A program made the position numbers and the translations under genes. A DNA stretch of 64,000 nucleotides from Roseobacter sp. Lineage in GTDB: Bacteria > Pseudomonadota > Alphaproteobacteria > Rhodobacterales > Rhodobacteraceae. This document shows positions 43,281-52,195 of the stretch, one piece after another. The stretch lies in assembly GCA_015665415.1 (NCBI GenBank), contig JADFAE010000010.1, positions 124,001 to 188,000 of the forward strand, in the 5' to 3' direction. The notes beneath the pieces are model-generated. The model saw only the letters and a program-made list of their open reading frames with translations, was not told where the DNA came from and did no database searches. The stretch's first letter is position 1. Every line of letters starts with the position of its first letter.

Positions 43281-44129
43281 TTAGCGGTTGCCGCAAACCC
43301 ATTCTGCGGATTTGTCACCGGGCAGGTGTGAAGGCGTGTATCCGTACTCAGACACTGCATTCAGCATGGCTTCGGTGCCGACATAGCCCGCAAGTGCTGC
43401 ATTGAACTTGGTCATGAATTCGAAATCTTCGTCACGAAAACCGATGCCAACCCAGTTTTTTGTCCACTCGGGCAGAGCCGACGGATCGGTGACTTCAAAG
43501 GCCCCTTCGGATTGTTCCGCCAGATACAGGGCTTCAAAATAGGTCAGAGCCGCCGCATCCGCGCGCTGCGCCTTCATTGCAGCCAGTGTTTCGGTTGGTC
43601 CAGGAACCTGCATCATCTGTGCGTCGGTCAGACCTTCCTTGCGCGAAGCCTCAACCGTGTTCGCGCCGGAATACATGATCAGCGTAGCATCTTCCTGCGC
43701 CACAACATCTTTGTAGTTGTTGATGTTCTTGGGGTTTCCTGCAGGCACCAGGAAAGCGTCACCCATCGAGCCGATTGGCTCGGAGAAGGCGATGTTTTCG
43801 CAGCGGCTGTTGAGAATATACAGACCACCGGTGATCATGTCATAGCGGTTTGCCTTCAGACCTGGGATCAGCCCACCCCATTCGGTGACAGTGGTCTCCA
43901 CCTCAGTGTGACCCATTTCGGCCAGGATACCCAGCGCGATTTCATTCACAAAACCTTTGGCGTCACCGTTCTCATCCGGAAAGCCCCAGATTGGAATATT
44001 GGAAAAGCCAATGCGGATTGGCTCGCCTGCTGCGATCCGGTCGTCAATTGGGCCAGCAACAGCTGCAACCGTGCTGAGAACTGTCGCGGCAACAGCGGTG
44101 CCGAGTGTCTTAAGTAGTTTGCAAGTCAT
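43281..44129 (-). CDS. Polar amino-acid/ectoine-type ABC importer binding protein (EhuB-like)
   Basis: A 282-residue family 3 binding protein with a Sec signal peptide (residues 1-25, cleavage near AVA-GP). The mature part, IRIGFSNIPIWGFPDENGDAKGF, EWGGLIPGLKANRYDMITGGLYILNSRCENIAFSEPIG (in part) and LVPAGNPKNINNYKDV, follows EhuB architecture. EhuB binds ectoine/hydroxyectoine; the paired aromatic residues are partly changed here, so the ligand may be related but different. First gene of the importer operon. Confidence 0.83.
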   Translation of the reverse strand: MTCKLLKTLGTAVAATVLSTVAAVAGPIDDRIAAGEPIRIGFSNIPIWGFPDENGDAKGFVNEIALGILAEMGHTEVETTVTEWGGLIPGLKANRYDMITGGLYILNSRCENIAFSEPIGSMGDAFLVPAGNPKNINNYKDVVAQEDATLIMYSGANTVEASRKEGLTDAQMMQVPGPTETLAAMKAQRADAAALTYFEALYLAEQSEGAFEVTDPSALPEWTKNWVGIGFRDEDFEFMTKFNAALAGYVGTEAMLNAVSEYGYTPSHLPGDKSAEWVCGNR

Positions 44130-44507
44130 AGGTTCCTCCCAGAAGTAAACTTGTCGTCGATATGGAGCACGTCACCGTCACCTGAGACGGTCCGATACTG
44201 CCTTTGCCACGCCCGCGCGCCCTCCCTGATGGTGAGAGCAAAACAGATCCTGCGCACGGATCGTGAATTCCCTAGTGTTATGAAACACCTCCCGGCACCT
44301 CATGATTTTGATATAGCCATCTCTCAAAAGAGCTTGCAGTGGCTGGTGCTTTATGTGGTAAAATCACCCAATATTTAGGGATAATTCCACCTCCCCCTCC
44401 AAAGTCCGAACCAGCCTATTGGCAAAAATCCGCATTTCAAAATGACCTTTCTTATCACCTTATGATAACCACAGGTTTGGAAAGATCGCTTTTGAAACCT
44501 CTTTTCC
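44130..44507. promoter_or_regulatory. Promoter region of the EhuABCD-like operon
   Basis: 378 bases without a gene between the binding-protein start and the end of the FAD/GcvT gene. Besides the duplicated block at 44411-44480 it contains TTATCA-N5-TGATAA at 44452-44468, a perfect inverted repeat with T-N11-A like spacing, suited to a LysR protein. Confidence 0.6.
44411..44480. repeat. Duplicated regulatory sequence, copy 2 (upstream of importer operon)
   Basis: Second copy of the block at 40091-40160. TATGATAACC (44461-44470) is identical to copy 1. Beyond the core the copy runs into a TTG-led short frame at the place where copy 1 has the LysR ATG, which could be the relic of a second LysR start. 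Confidence 0.8.
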
Positions 44508-46964
44508 CTAGCCACCCGTCAACATGCGTGTGCTCTGCGGGTCATAAAACGGGGCAAGGCTGACATCCGCCTTGATGCTCCTGCCCTCCACCAGAACTGT
44601 GAACTCTCCCTTTTCCACCGAAGCCTTGTCTGTTTCTCCTACGGGAAGGTTCAATAGGCACAGGCCAACAGCCGATCCCAGAGTCTGACCCCAGGCTCCG
44701 GCAGTAACGTAGCCCGCGATTTTGCCATCACGCAGTACCGGCTCGTTGTGGTGCAAAAGCGGCTCTGGATCCTGCAGTTTGACGGAACACAGGAAGGGTC
44801 CTTTGTTCTCGGCTTTGCGCGCCAGATAGGCATCGCGACCAATAAATGGGATTGGTTTCTTGGCTTTGCAGACAAACTCCATGCCCAATTGGTGCGGCGC
44901 TTCAGTATAGGCCATCTCGTGACCCCAATGCACAAAGCCCTTTTCCAGTCGTAGCGCATTCAAGGCTTCACCACCGATCAGGCGGATGCCGTCCGCTTCT
45001 CCTGCCTGCATTAAGACTTCAAAGACGTGTTCGGCAAAATCCGGAGTGATAAAGATCTCCCAACCCATTTCGCCGGAATAGGACAGACGTTGCGCAAATA
45101 CTGGGGCGTGCCCGATGTGAAAATGCTGCAGGCTGTTGAAGGGGAAGGCTTCATTCGAGGCATCTATGCCGCCGACCTTCTGCAACAGATCACGGCTTTT
45201 GGGTCCCATGATCCCCAGCACACCGTATGAGGCGGTGGCATCCCGCAGACGCACATCTTCACCGGCCTGAATCAAATCACGCAGATGCAGATAATCGCGC
45301 CGGGTATGCGAGATCGAGCTCATCATCATAAAGCTGTCATCACCGTGGCGGGCCACGGTCACATCGCTTTCAATGCCGCCGCGTTCGTTCAGCATCAGGG
45401 TATAGGCGACCCGGCCATTACCCATCGCCATATTGTTGGTGCAGACGCGCTGCAGGAAGCTTTCGGCGTCTTTGCCTTCGACCATCAGCTTGCCCAGCAT
45501 GGTGTAATCGATCATCGCCACGCCTTCGCGCGCGGCTTTTTGCTCCTCGAGCGCGTAAGTAAACCAGTTCTGGCGACCAAAACTGTACTCATACTTTGGT
45601 TCCACCCCTTCCGGGGCGAACCAACCGGGGCGCTCCCAGCCCTGAGCCTCGGCAAAGCAGGCACCACGTGCCTTCATCGCATGATAGAACGGCGTGCGGC
45701 GCAGGTTACGGACGGTTTCGCGCTGGCGATTTGGCCAATGCATCGCATAGGTCAGCACCAGTGTTTCCGGGCAGCGTTCCTGAAGATAGGGATCTCGCGC
45801 CTGGAATTCTTCGCAGCGTTTGGGATCCATCTCACTCAGATCAATCGGCGGATGCCCGTCGATGATCCATTGTGCCAGTGCCCGCCCAGCACCTGATCCG
45901 GACTGGATGCCGGTGGAGTTAACCCCACCCAGTACAAAGTAGTTCGAAATGTCCGGCGCCTGCCCCAGGATAAAGCGGCCGTCGTAAGAATAGCTTTCGG
46001 GTCCATTAAAGAAGGTACGAATACCGGTTTCCTGCAACAGCGGCACCCGGTTCATCGCCAGCTCCAGCACCTCCATCACGTCATCTTCGACAAAAGGCAG
46101 ACTGTCGTATTCAAAGCTCTCCGAAATGCCCTTCATACCCCAGGGCTTGGATTGAAAATGCGCAAAGCCAAACAGCAGCTTGCCCGCGTCCTCTTTCCAA
46201 TAGGTGCCATCACAGTAAGAACGCAGAACCGGCAGATCACTAGGAAGGTTATCGATAGCCTCAGTGACCAGATAGTAGTGCTCACAGGCGTGCAGCGGCA
46301 CACCCACGCCGTTTTGACGGCCCAGTTCGCGCGCCCACATGCCGCCACAGTTGACCACATAGTCAGCGCGGATGGTGCCTTGATCGGTGCGCACACCGAC
46401 GGCCTTGCCGCCCTCGGTCAGAACCTCTTCGACCTTGGTGTATTCAAAGATCTTGGCACCACGCACCCGGGCGCCTTTGGCCAGAGCCGTGGTCAGATCC
46501 ACCGGGTTGGCGGAACCATCGCTAGGCATATAGATGCCACCCTGAACACCATCCGGGTTCATCAGTGGCCAGCGCTCTTTGATTTCGGCAGTCTCCAGAT
46601 AATGGGCCTCAATGCCAAAAAGGGCGGCAAAATCCGCTTTGCGCTTTAGCTCTGCCATGCGCTCATTATTGGTGGCAACCGAGATGGAGCCCGAGCGGCG
46701 ATAGCCGGGGTTCTGGCCGGTCTCGGACTCGATTTCTTCAAGCAACTCAATGCCGTATTTGGCAAAGGCCGTGGTGGCATGGCTGCCCTGCAGCTGCCCA
46801 ACCAACCCGGCAGCATGCCAGGTGGTGCCCGATGTCAGCTGCTTGCGTTCCAGCAGGACAACATCGGTAAGTCCCTGTTTGGCCAAGTGATACGCCACGG
46901 AACAGCCATGGATGCCGCCACCAATGATGACGACCTGAGCCTGTGACGGGAGTTGCTTTTTCAT
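44508..46964 (-). CDS. FAD-dependent dimethylglycine/sarcosine-dehydrogenase-like protein with GcvT domain
   Basis: An 818-residue two-part enzyme. N-terminal FAD domain has VVIIGGGIHGCSVAYHLAKQG at residues 10-30 and TSGTTWHAAGLVGQLQ near 46-61, whose His covalently binds FAD in dimethylglycine dehydrogenase. The C-terminal half (from about 425) is a GcvT-type folate domain with LMVEGKDAESFLQRVCTNN and LSYSGEMGWEIFITPDFA. It removes an N-methyl group and transfers it to tetrahydrofolate. Third gene of unit C, 17 bases after the M24 gene. Confidence 0.87.
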   Translation of the reverse strand: MKKQLPSQAQVVIIGGGIHGCSVAYHLAKQGLTDVVLLERKQLTSGTTWHAAGLVGQLQGSHATTAFAKYGIELLEEIESETGQNPGYRRSGSISVATNNERMAELKRKADFAALFGIEAHYLETAEIKERWPLMNPDGVQGGIYMPSDGSANPVDLTTALAKGARVRGAKIFEYTKVEEVLTEGGKAVGVRTDQGTIRADYVVNCGGMWARELGRQNGVGVPLHACEHYYLVTEAIDNLPSDLPVLRSYCDGTYWKEDAGKLLFGFAHFQSKPWGMKGISESFEYDSLPFVEDDVMEVLELAMNRVPLLQETGIRTFFNGPESYSYDGRFILGQAPDISNYFVLGGVNSTGIQSGSGAGRALAQWIIDGHPPIDLSEMDPKRCEEFQARDPYLQERCPETLVLTYAMHWPNRQRETVRNLRRTPFYHAMKARGACFAEAQGWERPGWFAPEGVEPKYEYSFGRQNWFTYALEEQKAAREGVAMIDYTMLGKLMVEGKDAESFLQRVCTNNMAMGNGRVAYTLMLNERGGIESDVTVARHGDDSFMMMSSISHTRRDYLHLRDLIQAGEDVRLRDATASYGVLGIMGPKSRDLLQKVGGIDASNEAFPFNSLQHFHIGHAPVFAQRLSYSGEMGWEIFITPDFAEHVFEVLMQAGEADGIRLIGGEALNALRLEKGFVHWGHEMAYTEAPHQLGMEFVCKAKKPIPFIGRDAYLARKAENKGPFLCSVKLQDPEPLLHHNEPVLRDGKIAGYVTAGAWGQTLGSAVGLCLLNLPVGETDKASVEKGEFTVLVEGRSIKADVSLAPFYDPQSTRMLTGG

Positions 46965-46981
46965 AGTATGGACCCGTTGAA

Positions 46982-48160
46982 TTAGGTGATGATTGGGAGT
47001 TCGCGCGCGGCGCGGCGCGTCAGTAGTTCGGCACCATCCTCACGGATGACGATGTTCTCTTCGTGCAGCATCATTTTGCCGCCGCCAAAGGCCAATCCCG
47101 GCTCAAGTGTCAGCACCATTCCGGCCTGAATGACCGTGTCATCCCCAGGCATCAGAGAGGGCCATTCGGTCACCTGCATGCCCAACCCGTGGCCCATCCG
47201 GCCAATCTGATGACCACTACACCCGCCCTCTTCCAGCACCTGTGCCATCGCGGCCCAAAGCTCGGTTGTGGTCAGCCCGGGACGTGCTGCCTGCAATCCG
47301 GCCTCGGTGGCCAGCCAGGCCAGATCATAGGCGGATTTGGCAGCGTCAGAGGCATGGCCAAAGGCAAAGTTGCGATCAAAATCACAGCTGTACCCGTCAA
47401 ACAGCGCACCGGTGTCCAGGAGCAACATGTCACCCTCCGCGATCACCCGATCTGAGGGGCGGTTAATCACATTCTCAAACCCGCCGGGACCAGAGCTGCC
47501 CACCAGATAGGGCACATCATCAGCGCCCTTTTGCAGCAGGTCGACCTTGAACTTAGCAAAGGCTTGTCGTTCACTGTCGCCTGCCTTGATGTAGCTTGGC
47601 AGGTCCTCAAACGCGGCAGAGGCAATGCTGCACATGCGGGCGATCTTGGCGATCTCCGCCTCGGACTTCACCATCCGCAGGCTGCGCACCACTTCGGTTG
47701 CATCCGCCAGCGCAACACCCTCCAACCCCGCTTGTAGTTTGGCCAGATCCGCCGCAGGCATGCGCACATGGGTCTCATGCCCCATCGGCAGGCCCAAGAT
47801 ACCGCCACCGGGCATCAATTCACGCAGCGTTTCAGTGAGCAAGGAAATGCCATCATCCTCGGGCTGAGGTGCCAGCCAGGTGCGAATATCCGTAATCCAG
47901 GTCAGCGACATGCTAGGACCGCCAATCTCTGGGATCACGGCAATTGGCGCACCTTTCGCCGGGATCACAACAAACCAAGGGCGCGTTGGGCTTAACCAGA
48001 AGATGGTGTCGAACCCGGTGAAATAACGCACCTCGGGCTCCGTTGTCAGCAGCATGGCATCCAGCCCTTGCCGGACCATGATCTTTTGGGCCGCTTCGGT
48101 ACGCTGCGCAAATTCAGCGGTAGTGAAGCCGCGGGTGGCCATGGGATGCAGATCCAACAT
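46982..48160 (-). CDS. M24 metallopeptidase (Xaa-Pro peptidase/ectoine hydrolase-like)
   Basis: A 392-residue pita-bread hydrolase with all five metal ligands: LLDTGALFDGYSCDFDR (two Asp), GHGLGM (His), LTLEPGL (Glu) and MLHEENI (Glu). It is the canonical counterpart of the ligand-less protein at 38.9-40.0 kb. ATG at 48160 lies five bases after the upstream stop with GAGG in the end of that gene, so the two are coupled; an earlier ATG at 48208 would overlap by 44 bases. Substrate could be a proline peptide or a cyclic amidine such as ectoine. Confidence 0.82.
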   Translation of the reverse strand: MLDLHPMATRGFTTAEFAQRTEAAQKIMVRQGLDAMLLTTEPEVRYFTGFDTIFWLSPTRPWFVVIPAKGAPIAVIPEIGGPSMSLTWITDIRTWLAPQPEDDGISLLTETLRELMPGGGILGLPMGHETHVRMPAADLAKLQAGLEGVALADATEVVRSLRMVKSEAEIAKIARMCSIASAAFEDLPSYIKAGDSERQAFAKFKVDLLQKGADDVPYLVGSSGPGGFENVINRPSDRVIAEGDMLLLDTGALFDGYSCDFDRNFAFGHASDAAKSAYDLAWLATEAGLQAARPGLTTTELWAAMAQVLEEGGCSGHQIGRMGHGLGMQVTEWPSLMPGDDTVIQAGMVLTLEPGLAFGGGKMMLHEENIVIREDGAELLTRRAARELPIIT

Positions 48161-48164
48161 CTGT

Positions 48165-48947
48165 TCAATCCTCAGCGTTGAGTTGGTGTTGAAAGATCGA
48201 ACCGGCACCTGCGATGCAGTCAGCGACCCCAGCCAGCCGAGCCAGATGCCAAGCGGTGACCTGATTGCTGGACAGAACCGGCTTACCTAGAAACGCCTCG
48301 GCTTCGGCAATGACAGACAGAACGCGCAGGCTGGTGCAGGAGACAAAAACGCCGTCGCAATCTTCCCGCAGCCCCACCTGTTTGATCGCTGTCAGGATGC
48401 TGTCAGGCGAAATGCGGGCGACCTTGAAATCATCAGATTCGTTAAAGGTTCCAATCGCATTCACCTCAAACCCAGCGGCCTCGAGATTGTCGCGCATCTC
48501 CACCGTGACATCAGGCGCATAGGGCGTAATCAAGGCGATGCGCCTCAACCCCAATGCCTGTAGTGCCGCCTTACAGGCCGTTATCGGATTGCTCGTCTTG
48601 GCGCCCGGATGCTGAGCCCGAAGGATCTCATCTACGCGGCCCTCACCAATCATGGTCGCCCCGGAGGTGCAGCAATAGCCAATCGCGTCAAACCCAAAGG
48701 AGGTTGGCAACAACCCAGCCGCAACGGGCAGATCGGCCTCCATCTTGCGCAGGGTATCGCAGGTCACTTCCATCTCGTTGGGAATGCGCGCGTGATACAG
48801 CACCACCCCCTCTCTGTGAAGGAGCGTGGCAAACTCATGCTCGATCGTCTGATCGGACTGCAAAACAATCATGCCAATCCGCGCACGCGCGCCCAAACCA
48901 CTATCCTGGGACGCGCTGAGATTCTGGATGTTAGGCTCCCCGCTCAT
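48165..48947 (-). CDS. Asp/Glu-racemase-superfamily protein, EutA-like (copy 2)
   Basis: A 260-residue relative of the gene at 38.1-38.9 kb, with catalytic-type Cys93 in GYCCTSGATMIGEG and Cys204 in FVSCTSLR. It heads the operon EutA-like - M24 - FAD/GcvT, divergent from the GntR gene. ATG at 48947 has GGAG eight bases upstream; the long in-frame extension to 49214 crosses the operators and the GntR start and is rejected. Confidence 0.8.
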   Translation of the reverse strand: MSGEPNIQNLSASQDSGLGARARIGMIVLQSDQTIEHEFATLLHREGVVLYHARIPNEMEVTCDTLRKMEADLPVAAGLLPTSFGFDAIGYCCTSGATMIGEGRVDEILRAQHPGAKTSNPITACKAALQALGLRRIALITPYAPDVTVEMRDNLEAAGFEVNAIGTFNESDDFKVARISPDSILTAIKQVGLREDCDGVFVSCTSLRVLSVIAEAEAFLGKPVLSSNQVTAWHLARLAGVADCIAGAGSIFQHQLNAED

Positions 48948-49055
48948 CTGGCGGGCTCCGGTACAAAATAAGTCAACGCTGCTCTCCCTGCAAACCACCT
49001 CGCACCTTGAAATCCATGGCCATGCCATGCAGTCAGGAGGAGATCTCTCGAGAAT

Positions 49056-49089
49056 CTGGTATAGACCAGCGTATTGGTATATACCAATA
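49056..49089. promoter_or_regulatory. Twin palindromic operators of the GntR/HutC regulator
   Basis: CTGGTATAGACCAG (49056-49069) and the perfect palindrome TATTGGTATATACCAATA (49072-49089) lie 24 bases before the regulator start. HutC-family GntR proteins bind GTATATAC-type palindromes. Located between the divergent EutA-like operon and the regulator, so they likely control both. Confidence 0.75.
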
Positions 49090-49112
49090 AAAAACTTTGA
49101 AAGTTGAATTGA

Positions 49113-49856
49113 ATGAGCCTGCCTGATAGTAACTTTAAGAATAAAGAGCCTGCATTTCAGAAGGTTATCGATCACTTCCGATCTCAAATTCGCAGTGGTG
49201 CGCTGATGGAACATGCGGCTCTTCCATCTGAACGTGCCCTCGGGGACCAGTTTTCCATCAGTAGAATGACAGCGCGCCGGGCCCTCTTGGCGCTCGAAAT
49301 GGAGGGGCTAGCCTATAGTTCTGAGCGCCGTGGGCGTTTTGTTTCACCGCAAAGACTGACCTATGACATCAGCAAAACGGTCAGCTTTTCCGAACATGCT
49401 GAGGATGACGCACTGGGGCTGAAGATCGAACTGGTATCAAAAGAAGTGACCCGAGCCACTCCTGTGGTCGCAGCCAAATTGAGTGTGGAGGACGGGCGGG
49501 AGCTTTACAAATACACACGGTTGTTCCGCCTAAAGGGCCACCCAGCTTTTGTTGAAGAAGAATTTGCGGTTGCGGACCTGTTTCCGGATATGTTCAGTCA
49601 TAACCTAGAACAATCGACAACTCGCCTGATGGAGCAGGAGTATAACATTCCGCCCCACTCCGGAGACATCTCCATCCGTATGCGCGCATTGAATGAGGAG
49701 GAGTCCAAGCTCCTGGGACTGCCAACCTATCACGCAGGCATCGAATTGGAGCAGGTGATTTTTGACTCCAGCGGCCGAGCATTCTGTTACGGGCGGCAAA
49801 TCTGGCGGGGAGAATTGGCTGAGTTCACAGCCCATGCCGTAGTTCGTGATCGATAA
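49113..49856 (+). CDS. GntR-family regulator, HutC subfamily
   Basis: A 247-residue protein with winged HTH at residues 14-75 (HFRSQIRSGALMEHAALPSERALGDQFSISRMTARRAL in part) and a UTRA ligand domain (about 90-240). HutC-type regulators are inducer-released repressors. It is divergent from the EutA-like/M24/FAD operon, whose twin palindromes lie in between, and is the likely repressor of that unit. Confidence 0.87.
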   Translation: MSLPDSNFKNKEPAFQKVIDHFRSQIRSGALMEHAALPSERALGDQFSISRMTARRALLALEMEGLAYSSERRGRFVSPQRLTYDISKTVSFSEHAEDDALGLKIELVSKEVTRATPVVAAKLSVEDGRELYKYTRLFRLKGHPAFVEEEFAVADLFPDMFSHNLEQSTTRLMEQEYNIPPHSGDISIRMRALNEEESKLLGLPTYHAGIELEQVIFDSSGRAFCYGRQIWRGELAEFTAHAVVRDR

Positions 49857-50069
49857 ATAATCACCACGCCCTTCGCCAGTGGCGGCTGATAACAAACTCA
49901 TTGAGCTCCAAACAAAGTTGGAAATTTAAAGCCATGTTGCTAAATCGTTTTGAGGACCCTTCTCGCTGAGAAAAGTCGTCCAGTATGGTCTTTCGAGCCC
50001 CTTCGAAGGTTAAACCCTGCACCGATATGCGCTACACTTGCCTCACCATTGGTGGCCTCCAGCCGATGC

Positions 50070-50570
50070 TCAAATCGAGTACTTAAGAACGACATTCTCA
50101 ACGAGGTCTTCGACAAAATCGATGACCTTACTGCGTGTTATCTTCACGCCTGATGGATGCGCGCTCGTGTTTCGCGTACCAAGCTTCTGATCAAGGATTT
50201 TGCGAACATCATTTGAGATGACACCGGCACTACGGCAGAATTCGATGAACTTGCCTTCAGGGATATCGCTGAAATCATCGCGCTGCGTGATTGCCGTTAC
50301 CTTGACACGCTTATCAGTGTTCTTTGCTAGGACAGCGTTGAACTCTGCAAGCTTGTGTTTGAAGATGTAGTCGAAGAGATGATTTGCGGTTAAAATCCAA
50401 GCCATCACAATCGTTGCTCGGTTCGCCCCAGCTTCGAAACAATCCAGCGTCTCAGCCAGGAAGGTCTTCGCGCTTCCGTTGGGAAGTTTATGCTCCAAAG
50501 AGCGGAGTGTGGCACTCGTCTGTATAGTGGTTGTTTCCGCGCCAAGCTTCTTCGAAAGCGCTTCGCGCAT
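50070..50570 (-). CDS. Hypothetical protein, possibly truncated at its 5' end
   Basis: A 166-residue frame (open further to 50828, but that upstream part overlaps the GGDEF fragment on the other strand). It contains ATIVMAWILTANHLFDYIFKHKL and the closing RNTSAHPSGVKITRSKVIDFVEDLVENVV, an alpha-helical pattern typical of uncharacterised island genes with a conserved RN-x4-HP motif, reminiscent of HEPN/DUF4145 proteins. Family not established. It ends in the decayed accessory zone. Confidence 0.4.
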   Translation of the reverse strand: MREALSKKLGAETTTIQTSATLRSLEHKLPNGSAKTFLAETLDCFEAGANRATIVMAWILTANHLFDYIFKHKLAEFNAVLAKNTDKRVKVTAITQRDDFSDIPEGKFIEFCRSAGVISNDVRKILDQKLGTRNTSAHPSGVKITRSKVIDFVEDLVENVVLKYSI

Positions 50571-50732
50571 GTGGCGCTGCAACTTATATCCACTGCCTGA
50601 CTTGATAAACTTTTGAGGCTTGGTTTTTGTGCTCTTGGTCCCTTCCGACAGGCGCACCGATGTTGCTCTGGGCGGAGTCAAATCACAGTCTACAAAACAC
50701 TGATCCACGTCTTTTGGCGCCGCTGTATCCTG

Positions 50733-51097
50733 TCGATGCTGTCTCAGGTGGCGGTGAGGAATTTGCCCTTGTCTTTCCTGAAACTGATCTATCGGGTGCC
50801 TACACAGCCTGCGAACGTTTGCGTTCAATGGTTCAGTCTAAAGAAATTGCAGCCGACCAGCACAGAATTCATCTAACTGTCAGTGTAGGTCTTACCGAGA
50901 TCACTGAACATTCCCTTGATTCAGCTGCGTTGCTCAAACGTGCCGACGAGTTACTCTATGTGGCCAAAAACTCGGGACGAAACATGACAATGGTAGAAGG
51001 AGGCGTCGGGGTTTCCTACACGGGGCTAGTTCAATCGAAAGCATTCGAAGGGTCGCTGCAGCATGGATCAGATTCTCCAGTATGTGACGTCAGATAG
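50733..51097 (+). pseudogene. GGDEF-domain fragment (diguanylate cyclase, C-terminal part)
   Basis: The frame reads SGGGEEFALVFPETDLSGAY, then LTVSVGLTEITEHSLDSAALLKRADELLYVAKNSGRN, which is the C-terminal half of a GGDEF domain (motif in the GGEEF form). The first half of the domain and any sensory part are missing, and no start with a ribosome site exists. The last ~30 codons no longer look like GGDEF. A broken remnant at the edge of the accessory zone. Confidence 0.75.
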
Positions 51098-51531
51098 CCG
51101 AAAAATGTCCGAACCCCAAACTTCTGGCGCAATCGAAGCCGCTTCCCCCGCCCGGGCCCGTTGACGGATCATAACCGCGTTGCAGACGATCTCACGAATC
51201 TGATGCAGCTCAGACTTCCACCAAGCTTGCAGCAATGGATAGAATGGCCAGTAGTCATCAACCACTGTGATGCCCAGCGCGTTATCGACGTAGACAAAAT
51301 CTGCCTTGTAGACCCGCTCCTGCTTACCACTGTCGGTCATGATCGGGCCGTCACGCCACTGCAGCACAATATCGACTTGGCGGCGCAGGCCACAGATCTC
51401 CCCTGCCCTCTGGAGCAGCTTGAGCTCTTCCCACCTGTCGGCCTCCGTCTTGCTGTCGTGGGTGATGCCGTCACCGGTGGTGGTGCGCTGGGGTCCAGGT
51501 CAGCCAGCCAGTGGGTCGCTTTATGGCTCAT
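51068..51531 (-). pseudogene. Phage-type DUF1064-like gene with frameshift
   Basis: On the minus strand an N-terminus MSHKATHWLADLDP is followed, after a loss of frame at the G4 run 51490-51493, by the frame DSKTEADRWEELKLLQRAGEI and ERVYKADFVYVDNALGITVVDD, which resembles the DUF1064 family found in phages. A single base loss in the run would explain it. Downstream the protein has a divergent end. Most likely a decayed prophage gene. Confidence 0.6.
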
Positions 51532-51659
51532 AAGCAGACCTCCAATGGAGAGGGCATCCGCTCATGGCGTTGAGCAACTCCAGATGTGAACGCTCTGCAG
51601 TTGACTTCCCGTGACTTGGCATGCTTTTTGATCAAGTTCCAAGTGATGTGAGACCACCG

Positions 51660-51995
51660 ATGAAGAGTATTCCGTTGGCCGCCGTTTTGGCCATGACGTC
51701 CCCTGCCTACGCTCAACTTGTTACCGACCTCAGCTGCGTACGTATGAACACAGTGTTCGAAACAACCACAGCAGACAGCACACACCAGCAAATCCACTTC
51801 AGTGGCTCTGCGATAGCCTACAAGATGCTGATCAAGGGGTATGGCCTTGCAAGAGGCGCCATCAACCATCAAAGCAACTTCGAAAAGATCCTTGTTCTTT
51901 GCCGGCTCAGACCAGAATCCAGCGTTGATGAGCTTCTGGAGGAGCTGAATTGGAACGGCCTGAGAGGTCGCTATCTCTCCGCCTCCAAAAAGTAG
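51660..51995 (+). CDS. Hypothetical small secreted protein
   Basis: A 111-residue frame with a convincing signal peptide (MKSIPLAAVLAMTSPAYAQ, cleavage after AYA). The mature part has no recognisable family; it is Leu/Glu rich toward its end (ESSVDELLEELN). It lies in the decayed zone, lacks a clear ribosome site and could be a chance frame or the remnant of a longer gene. Confidence 0.4.
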   Translation: MKSIPLAAVLAMTSPAYAQLVTDLSCVRMNTVFETTTADSTHQQIHFSGSAIAYKMLIKGYGLARGAINHQSNFEKILVLCRLRPESSVDELLEELNWNGLRGRYLSASKK

Positions 51996-52195
51996 ACTGC
52001 TTCTTTCAGGCGCAAGCCCGAAGGCACAAGGCCTGGAGGCGGATATGGGATGCTTAGGGACGCAGCAGTCCGTGCCTTTCGAGAGTATGAGTTCCCAAGC
52101 ACTGTAGACCGCATGGAGGCATGGCGGGACTTCCGGCAGTGGGTGGTCGAGATTGGCCACTGCTCCAGTGAAGAAGCCACCCGTGCGGGCATGGA

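Noticed and set aside
48948-49214. N-terminal extension of the second EutA-like protein
   Set aside because: It would cross the two palindromic operators and the regulator start, and contains no family sequence; the ATG at 48947 has a ribosome site.
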